Origin: JACVRN01 sp036389255
Lineage (GTDB): Bacteria > Acidobacteriota > Blastocatellia > Pyrinomonadales > Pyrinomonadaceae
Direction of reading: 5' to 3'
NCBI GenBank assembly: GCA_036389255.1
Contig: DASVQI010000029.1
Span: 169,465 to 233,464, forward strand
Length of the DNA: 64,000 nt
Notes under the pieces: model-generated
Database searches by the model: none
Seen by the model: only the letters and a program-made list of their open reading frames with translations
What the model was told of the DNA's origin: nothing
Shown: positions 59,061-64,000 of the stretch, in pieces
How the letters are laid out: each line of letters starts with the position of its first letter
Position numbering within the stretch: position 1 is the stretch's first letter
Translations under genes and position numbers: made by a program

Positions 59061-60815
59061 TCAGGCCGAGCCGGATAGAGCGTCGTCGCCTGCGGCTCTC
59101 TGTAAAAGCTCAAAGAGCTTTCTCAAGCCCTCTCCGGCATCTTTCCCCAGATGAATGCGTATGGCGCGGCGGTTTCGCTTGGCGAGCGAGGAGAAGTCGC
59201 CAATGGCCTGCGCCTGTTTGAGCGTGCTGAAGGTGTAGGGCTCGCCGGGGACGGGCAGGTCTGTGCGGTCTTCGTCCGTCAGTTGCAGGAAGACTCCCTC
59301 GTCCGAGCCGCCCTTGTGAAGCTGTCCCGTGGAATGCAGAAAGCGCGGCCCGTAGCCGGTGGTCGTAGCCACGCGCAGGGTGTCTCTCAAGTAGGTGCGA
59401 ATCGCTTGCAGCAGCTCGTCGTGCGCTCGCGTCTCCTGAATGTAGGCCAGAAGCGCAACGTAATCTCCCGCCTTGATGGCTGAGAGAAGCTCCGCCATCA
59501 AGATTGAGAACAAAGTTGTTTGAGCTGCGAAACTCGTCACTTCTATGCCGCTTAATCCGTAAACGGTGAGCGGCCCTTCCGATGCGAGCGCTTTCTCTTC
59601 CGGCAGCGAGCCGCGCTCTTTGAACTCGCTGAGCAGTTGATTTGTGTTGTCCTTGCTCTCCTGCACGTTCGGCTGGTCGAAGGGATTGATGCTCATGAGG
59701 TGGCCCGCGACGGCGGTCGCAAACTCCCACGCGAAAAACTCCGCGAAGAGGTCGCCCGTGTCCGTCATCACTCGTCGCAGGACAGGATGGCCCGCCTCTT
59801 CCAGCGCGGTCAGCCTCTTGTCGGCTTCCTCGCCAGTTTCGCCCACGCAGATTGAGACGAACAGGCGGTCATCATTGTAGGCTTCGGGCGCGGCCAGTGG
59901 CTCGCCCGCGACCGGCACGATGCCGCGCCCCTCCTTGCCGGTGCTTTCGGCCACAAGCTGCTCAATCCACAGGCCGAGCGATGCTATTCGCTCGTCGGCA
60001 ACGAGCGTCAGCTTGTTGCGCCCTTGAAGCGCGAGCGCGCCCATGACTGCGCCCAGCCTCGCCGCCTGATTCTCACGAACGGCCACGCTTTCGCCGCACG
60101 CGTCCATCATGCTCACGGCTCTGCCGAGCATCTGCTGAGCATCCAGCCCCATGAGCGCGGCCGGAACCATGCCGAAATATGAGAGAGCGCTGTAGCGCCC
60201 GCCTATGTCGGAAGGATTAAGAAAGATGCGGCGAAAGTTTGCTTCCCGCGCCATGCGCTCCATGAGCGTGCCGGGGTCTGTGATGGCTACGAAGTTATCG
60301 CCCGCCCTTTCATCCTTGAGAGCGCGCACGCGGTCGAAGAAATATTTGTAGAAGGAGAGCGGCTCAATGGTCGTGCCGGATTTTGAAGAGACTATGAAGA
60401 CCGTGCGCCGTTTGTCCAGATGCTCCTCGAAGGAATGAATCGTGTCCGGGTCTGTAGTGTCCAGCACCAGCAGCTCCGGGAAGCCCGGACGCATGCCGAA
60501 GGTGCGGCGCAGGACTTCCGGGCAGAGGCTTGAGCCGCCCATGCCGAGCAGCATCAGGTGCGTAAAGCCCGCCTCGCGCACCTCTTGCGTAAACTCGTCA
60601 AGCTCGCTTGCGCGCTCCGTCATCATGCGCGCCACGTTGAGCCAGCCGAGCGAGTTTTTTATAACCTTCTGATGCGCTTCTTCGCTCTTCCACAAAGCGG
60701 CGTCGCCCGACCAGATGCGTGCCACCGCGCTTTCACTTTCAAGACGCGAGAGCGCATCCTCAACGACAGACGCATAACGACCCAGAGCCTCGCTCTGGCG
60801 CGTACTACTGCTCAT
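59061..60815 (-). CDS. pgi: Glucose-6-phosphate isomerase
   Basis: Interconverts glucose 6-phosphate and fructose 6-phosphate. The 584-residue SIS-domain protein has GMGGSSLCPEVLRRT (about 91-105), the phosphate-binding VSSKSGTTIEP (about 142-152) and GYGPRFLHSTGQLHKGG (about 500-516). It resembles the isomerase half of the transaldolase-isomerase fusions found in pentose-phosphate clusters of other phyla, but has no transaldolase domain. No tal or tkt gene is in the window. First gene of the pgi-gnd-zwf-opcA-glk-pgl run. Confidence 0.94.
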   Translation of the reverse strand: MSSSTRQSEALGRYASVVEDALSRLESESAVARIWSGDAALWKSEEAHQKVIKNSLGWLNVARMMTERASELDEFTQEVREAGFTHLMLLGMGGSSLCPEVLRRTFGMRPGFPELLVLDTTDPDTIHSFEEHLDKRRTVFIVSSKSGTTIEPLSFYKYFFDRVRALKDERAGDNFVAITDPGTLMERMAREANFRRIFLNPSDIGGRYSALSYFGMVPAALMGLDAQQMLGRAVSMMDACGESVAVRENQAARLGAVMGALALQGRNKLTLVADERIASLGLWIEQLVAESTGKEGRGIVPVAGEPLAAPEAYNDDRLFVSICVGETGEEADKRLTALEEAGHPVLRRVMTDTGDLFAEFFAWEFATAVAGHLMSINPFDQPNVQESKDNTNQLLSEFKERGSLPEEKALASEGPLTVYGLSGIEVTSFAAQTTLFSILMAELLSAIKAGDYVALLAYIQETRAHDELLQAIRTYLRDTLRVATTTGYGPRFLHSTGQLHKGGSDEGVFLQLTDEDRTDLPVPGEPYTFSTLKQAQAIGDFSSLAKRNRRAIRIHLGKDAGEGLRKLFELLQRAAGDDALSGSA

Positions 60816-60871
60816 TACTTAAACTTCCTCCCGGTTAAGCCCAAGCATACACAGATAAGCCGAAAGGTAAA

Positions 60872-60979
60872 AGTAAAACGGGTGCCGGGTGTCAGGTGAC
60901 GGGTGACGGGGAAAGAAAATCAAGCTCTCTTTCTTTTACCCGAAACCCGTCACCCGACACCCGGCACCCGTTCTTTACT
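60872..60979. repeat. Palindrome B2 (GGGTGACG words)
   Basis: Arms ACGGGTGCCGGGTGTCAGGT and the complement ending ACACCCGGCACCCGT, apex GGGAAAGAAAATCAAGCTCT then CTTTCTTTTACC. It starts six bases beyond the TM2 stop codon and ends before pgi. Confidence 0.9.
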
Positions 60980-60985
60980 TCCGCC

Positions 60986-61192
60986 TTATCTTACCGGGTG
61001 GTCTTTGGCGTAAGAGTAGGCCGTGTAGGCGGCTATCACGTGGCAAATCCAGCCGAGGGTTCCGCCCGTGCCTATCCAGAAGCCGGGCGTAAGTATCAGC
61101 CAGAGAATGCCAGCCAGTATTCGCCCGTTGTAGAGCTGGCCTACGCCGGGAATGAGAAAGCTCAGGACTCCTGCCAAGAATGGATCGCGCAT
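60986..61192 (-). CDS. TM2-like small membrane protein
   Basis: A 68-residue protein with two hydrophobic helices (about 5-20 and 25-55), typical of the TM2 family: FLIPGVGQLYNGRILAGILW with a conserved PG.GqlY.G motif, then GTGGTLGWICHVIAAYTAYS. Function unknown. The frame is complete and its short length is normal for such proteins. Palindrome B2 follows its stop; it lies between dnaX and pgi. Confidence 0.8.
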   Translation of the reverse strand: MRDPFLAGVLSFLIPGVGQLYNGRILAGILWLILTPGFWIGTGGTLGWICHVIAAYTAYSYAKDHPVR

Positions 61193-61253
61193 TACTTTTC
61201 TATCAACCTCCGCGCTCTTCTATACGCAAAGTCTACGGGCTTTGTTCACAAAA

Positions 61254-61317
61254 CAGTCTAGGGAGTCTGGAGAGTCCAGAGAGTCAAAAGCGTTCTTCTC
61301 TACAGACTCTCTAGACT
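61254..61317. repeat. Palindrome C3 overlapping the dnaX stop
   Basis: Arms AGTCTAGGGAGTCTGGAGAG and CAGACTCTCTAGACT, apex CAAAAGCGTTCTTCTCT as in C1. The TAG stop of dnaX (61313-61311) is the TAG of the TAGAGAGTC word in the right arm. Confidence 0.88.
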
Positions 61318-63257
61318 TCATTTTTGATTTGCTTTACGTCAACTATCTCGCCGCGAAAGGTTTCGAGGAATGATTGGACTTGCGGGTGCTGTTCGGCCAA
61401 GCGGCGCAGCCGCTCGCTCTCTCGCCGCTCTTCGTCGTCTCTGGATGGAGGAGCATCGCCGTCTTGGCTTTCTCCCTCTTCCTTGACGCTGATGCGTACG
61501 CCCAGGTTGCGGCCCATCAACTCGTGACAGACTTCGCGCAGGAGCTTGACGTTTTCCGGCATGGCCAGAGTGTCGCGCAGGTGCTTGGCTTCAGGAGTAA
61601 ACTCCACGAACAGCTCGTCGCCTTCCACGCCCGCTCTACGCGCGCCGTCCAGAGCCGTCACGACGAACATGCGGCGTCTCTTCTCAAGCGCATTCTTGAT
61701 GCTCTCAAGTAGAGAGCCGGGATGAGCCTGATGGGCGGCTGGCGCAGTAGAAGCCTTTGCCTCCGGCGGACTGTTGAAAGCCTGCGGCTTATCGCCCGGC
61801 GACTCAACGACATCCTTCTCTTGCGCGCCCGAAGGTGGCACGAGCGTCAGCACGGGCGCGGAGCGCTGCGCGTCGTCCACACGCTCCGGCGCGCCGCCGA
61901 GCACCAGAGGCTGCTCATTGGAGACTTCAGGCGCGGCGGGCTGTGCCGCGTAGCCTTCCGAGCTTGCGCGCCTTGAAGTGCCGCCGCCCGTTGTCGTGCC
62001 GCGCGAGCCAGCCGGCCCGCCGCCGGAGCTACTGCCGCCGCCTCCCGACTGTCCCGCGCCGCCTGCTGCGAGGGGTGAGCGTCCCGTGCGAAGGGCTTCT
62101 TCGAGCGCGTTCAGGCGTTCCAGAAGCTGATTGAGGGGCGCAAGCCTACGCATCTCAACCAGCTTCACCAGCCCTATCTCCAACTGGTAACGCGGGTGCG
62201 CCGCCGTGCGAAGGAGCGTCTCCGTCTGCGTCAGTTGATGAAAGAAGCGCACTAGGTCTGACTCTGAGAAGAGCGCTGACTGGCTGCGAAGCTCGGCTCT
62301 ATCCTGCGCGGAAGATTCAAGAGCTTCCGCGTCCTCGCCCGAAACTTTTGCGACCAGCAGGTCGCGCACGTAAGCCAGCAGGTCGCGGCAGAAGTTCCGT
62401 AGGTCGTGGCCGCGCATGACTAAATCGTCAACAACCGCGAGCGCTTCCCCCGGTTGATTCTCGCCCACGGCGCGCACCACGCGCGAGAGCATCTCCGTGC
62501 CCGCTATGCCGAGCGCCGTCTCAACGTCCTCGACCTTTATCTTCGTCCCCGAAAAGCTAATCACCTGGTCGAAGGCGGATTGTGCGTCGCGCATGGAGCC
62601 TTCGCCCGCACGGGCTATCTCCCTGAGCGCGTCGTCAGGAATCTTTATCTTCTCGGCTTCGGCAATGAGCCTGAGCCGCTCCACGATTTTCTGCGTGGGG
62701 ATGGTGCGGAACTCGAACTGCTGGCAGCGCGAGAGAATCGTGTCCGGGACTTTATGAAGCTCCGTCGTCGCCATGATGAAGACGACTCGCGGCGGCGGCT
62801 CTTCGAGGGTCTTCAGGAGCGCGTTGAAGGCCGCGCCCGACAGCATGTGAACCTCGTCTATGATGAAGACCTTGTAGCGGTCGCGCGCCGGAGAGATGGC
62901 GACGTTGCCTATGATGGCGTCGCGCACGTTGTCTACGCCCGTGTTCGAGGCGGCGTCAATCTCCATCACGTCTATGGAGCGGCCTTCGGCAATCTCGCGG
63001 CAGGAGGCGCAAGGGTCTGGGTCGTCGGACGCGCACGGGGTCGTCGTAGGCTTTTTTGCTTTATGGCAGTTGAGGGCCTTTGCAAGCAGGCGTGCGCTGG
63101 TGGTCTTTCCTACGCCGCGCGCGCCCGAAAAGAGATAGGCGTGATGAAGACGCTCGTGCTCTATGGCATTACGCAGCGTGCGCGTAATAGGCTCTTGGCC
63201 TGTGACTTCTTCGAATGTTTGCGGACGCCACTTACGGGCTATGACTTGGTAAGACAT
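61311..63257 (-). CDS. dnaX: DNA polymerase III subunit gamma/tau
   Basis: The clamp-loader ATPase and tau scaffold. The N-terminal AAA+ domain has Walker A GARGVGKTTSARLL (about 45-58), a zinc cluster around NCHKAKK and DPCASC, Walker B-like FIIDEVHMLSG and LLKTLEEPPPRVVF. Domain III follows to about 370. A Gly/Ser/Thr-rich linker (GGGGSSSGGGPAGSRG) leads to the tau C-terminal part (ESIKNALEKRRRMF). The start follows the SRP RNA gene by about 100 bases. Its stop codon lies in palindrome C3. No obvious A-rich slippage site for gamma was seen. Confidence 0.95.
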   Translation of the reverse strand: MSYQVIARKWRPQTFEEVTGQEPITRTLRNAIEHERLHHAYLFSGARGVGKTTSARLLAKALNCHKAKKPTTTPCASDDPDPCASCREIAEGRSIDVMEIDAASNTGVDNVRDAIIGNVAISPARDRYKVFIIDEVHMLSGAAFNALLKTLEEPPPRVVFIMATTELHKVPDTILSRCQQFEFRTIPTQKIVERLRLIAEAEKIKIPDDALREIARAGEGSMRDAQSAFDQVISFSGTKIKVEDVETALGIAGTEMLSRVVRAVGENQPGEALAVVDDLVMRGHDLRNFCRDLLAYVRDLLVAKVSGEDAEALESSAQDRAELRSQSALFSESDLVRFFHQLTQTETLLRTAAHPRYQLEIGLVKLVEMRRLAPLNQLLERLNALEEALRTGRSPLAAGGAGQSGGGGSSSGGGPAGSRGTTTGGGTSRRASSEGYAAQPAAPEVSNEQPLVLGGAPERVDDAQRSAPVLTLVPPSGAQEKDVVESPGDKPQAFNSPPEAKASTAPAAHQAHPGSLLESIKNALEKRRRMFVVTALDGARRAGVEGDELFVEFTPEAKHLRDTLAMPENVKLLREVCHELMGRNLGVRISVKEEGESQDGDAPPSRDDEERRESERLRRLAEQHPQVQSFLETFRGEIVDVKQIKNEV

Positions 63258-63259
63258 AA

Positions 63260-63347
63260 GAAAGCAGTGACAGGTGACGAGTGACGAGTGACAAGAAAGA
63301 ATTGATTTATCTCGTCACTTGTCACTTGCCACTCGTCACTGCTCTTT
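63260..63347. repeat. Palindrome E (GTGACGA words)
   Basis: Arms AGCAGTGACAGGTGACGAGT and the complement ending CACTCGTCACTGCT; apex ACAAGAAAGAATTGATTTAT. It fills the gap between the SRP RNA 3' end and the dnaX start on the - strand. Confidence 0.88.
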
Positions 63348-63351
63348 GTGT

Positions 63352-63460
63352 GGCCAGACTCCGGGCCGACCCGCAACACACGCGCTCGCAACTACCGTTG
63401 CTCCGTTCCCGGCCTGGCGGGGTTCGTTGGAGCTAACGTTGTGCGGAGCCCGAAGTCTGA
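63352..63460 (-). ncRNA. ffs: Signal recognition particle RNA (bacterial small type)
   Basis: About 109 bases. The - strand carries the conserved domain IV core CAGGCCGGGAACGGAGCAAC, with a GGAA tetraloop and the asymmetric GAGCA loop, and the ends CAGACTTCGG and CCGGAGTCTG pair. The RNA binds Ffh and targets proteins to the membrane. Its place directly upstream of dnaX is common in bacteria. Ends are uncertain by a few bases. Confidence 0.9.
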
Positions 63461-63481
63461 TAAATTGTCAAAAATAGCTGG

Positions 63482-63562
63482 AAGCTGTTCAGTCGTCAGT
63501 AATCGGCAATCAGCTTAACACAGAATCTGTTGATTGCTGAGCCTCGACGGCTGAAGAGCTTT
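63482..63562. repeat. Palindrome K next to tRNA-Ser
   Basis: Arms GCTGTTCAGTCGTCAG, CGGCAATCAGC and their imperfect complement GATTGCTGAG, CGACGGCTGAAGAGC. It sits between the SRP RNA and the tRNA 3' end and could serve as the tRNA terminator. Confidence 0.7.
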
Positions 63563-63564
63563 TA

Positions 63565-63655
<91 letters not shown>

Positions 63656-63811
63656 GGTGCTTCGTTTGAACTCTTGGCCAGTTGAGTAGCACAAGGGTGG
63701 TCTTCAAATTCTTTTCGCTTGCTGCTGCGAGGTCAAGATTATAGCAAAGCCTGACGGAAACGGAAGAGCCAAAATGCGAAATAATGAAAAATTTCGCAAT
63801 CCGCCCTTATT

Positions 63812-64000
63812 TCAGCCCGCCGCAGCCAACCTTTCCAAGCCGCCCATATATGGCCGCAACGCCTCGGGGATCACCACGCTGCCGTCGGCCTGCTGGTAGT
63901 TCTCCAGCACCGCCACCAGCGTGCGGCCCACGGCCAGGCCGGAACCGTTCAGGGTGTGCAGCAGTTCCGGCTTGCCGGCGGCGTTGCGGAAACGTGCCTG
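63812..64000 (-). CDS. serS: Seryl-tRNA synthetase, C-terminal fragment at window edge
   Basis: The last 62 residues of a seryl-tRNA synthetase. Class II motif 3 is present: LLHTLNGSGLAVGRTLVAVL, followed by ENYQQADGSVVIPEALRP and the end YMGGLERLAAAG. The gene runs off the window edge. The sequence is of the proteobacterial type and the Ile codon here is ATC, unlike the ATA-rich genes to the left. It stands next to a tRNA-Ser on the same strand. Confidence 0.9.
   Translation of the reverse strand, partial: QARFRNAAGKPELLHTLNGSGLAVGRTLVAVLENYQQADGSVVIPEALRPYMGGLERLAAAG

Noticed and set aside
61311..63257. Programmed frameshift in dnaX producing gamma
   Set aside because: I found no run of A residues with a downstream hairpin at the expected place; the Gly/Ser linker is GC-rich.

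Overview
The window reads as chromosome of a GC-rich, free-living, Gram-negative aerobic heterotroph. Gene content suggests an acidobacterium, perhaps of class Blastocatellia; this is inference from protein style, not from a marker tree. The pointers are a secreted carboxypeptidase-regulatory-like protein, an M14 peptidase, an OPT transporter, a DUF1844 protein, an SPFH protein with degenerate repeats and HExxH-TPR lipid/peptide-type proteins. ATA is used freely for isoleucine despite the high GC. The last ~200 bases look different: the serS fragment there is proteobacterial in sequence.

Layout. 1-6.1 kb: a sigma-54-type response regulator and its REC-GAF-PAS histidine kinase (overlapping genes), then a membrane HD-GYP/GAF/GGDEF protein. 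6.7-9.3 kb: MFS exporter, LOG-family protein and CBM9-like protein on the + strand. 9.5-15.2 kb: PilZ protein, two exported proteins and an OPT transporter on the - strand. 15.4-22.8 kb (+): M14 peptidase, a small membrane protein with a repeat-containing SPFH protein, an M20 amidohydrolase and a frameshifted DUF2255 gene. 23-29.6 kb (-): Asn-rich lipoprotein, MltF-like transglycosylase, UbiB-like kinase, ribF, MBL hydrolase, DUF1844. 29.8-45.6 kb: mazG, FAD oxidoreductase, M48 peptidase, DUF4870, JAMM peptidase, acyl-CoA dehydrogenase, amidohydrolase-aspS-DinB-hisS, CPBP protein, gamma carbonic anhydrase, lipoprotein, citrate synthase. 46.2-52.6 kb: a 14-repeat Ycf48-like propeller protein and two paralogous HExxH-TPR proteins. 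52.7-60.8 kb: a complete glucose-6-phosphate entry and oxidative pentose-phosphate cluster (pgi, gnd, zwf, opcA, glk, pgl). 61-64 kb: TM2 protein, dnaX, SRP RNA, tRNA-Ser(CGA), serS fragment.

The most unusual signal is not a protein. About seventeen long imperfect palindromes sit between genes, mostly within a few bases of a stop codon. They fall into several arm families built from different 7-10 base words, yet many share one AT-rich apex (AAAGAAAA ... TCTTTCTTTTAC). In all three convergent gene pairs that carry one, the palindrome runs from stop codon to stop codon. In several genes the stop codon itself lies in a hairpin arm. I know of no described system that explains arm-variable, apex-conserved 3'-end palindromes; they deserve a genome-wide look.
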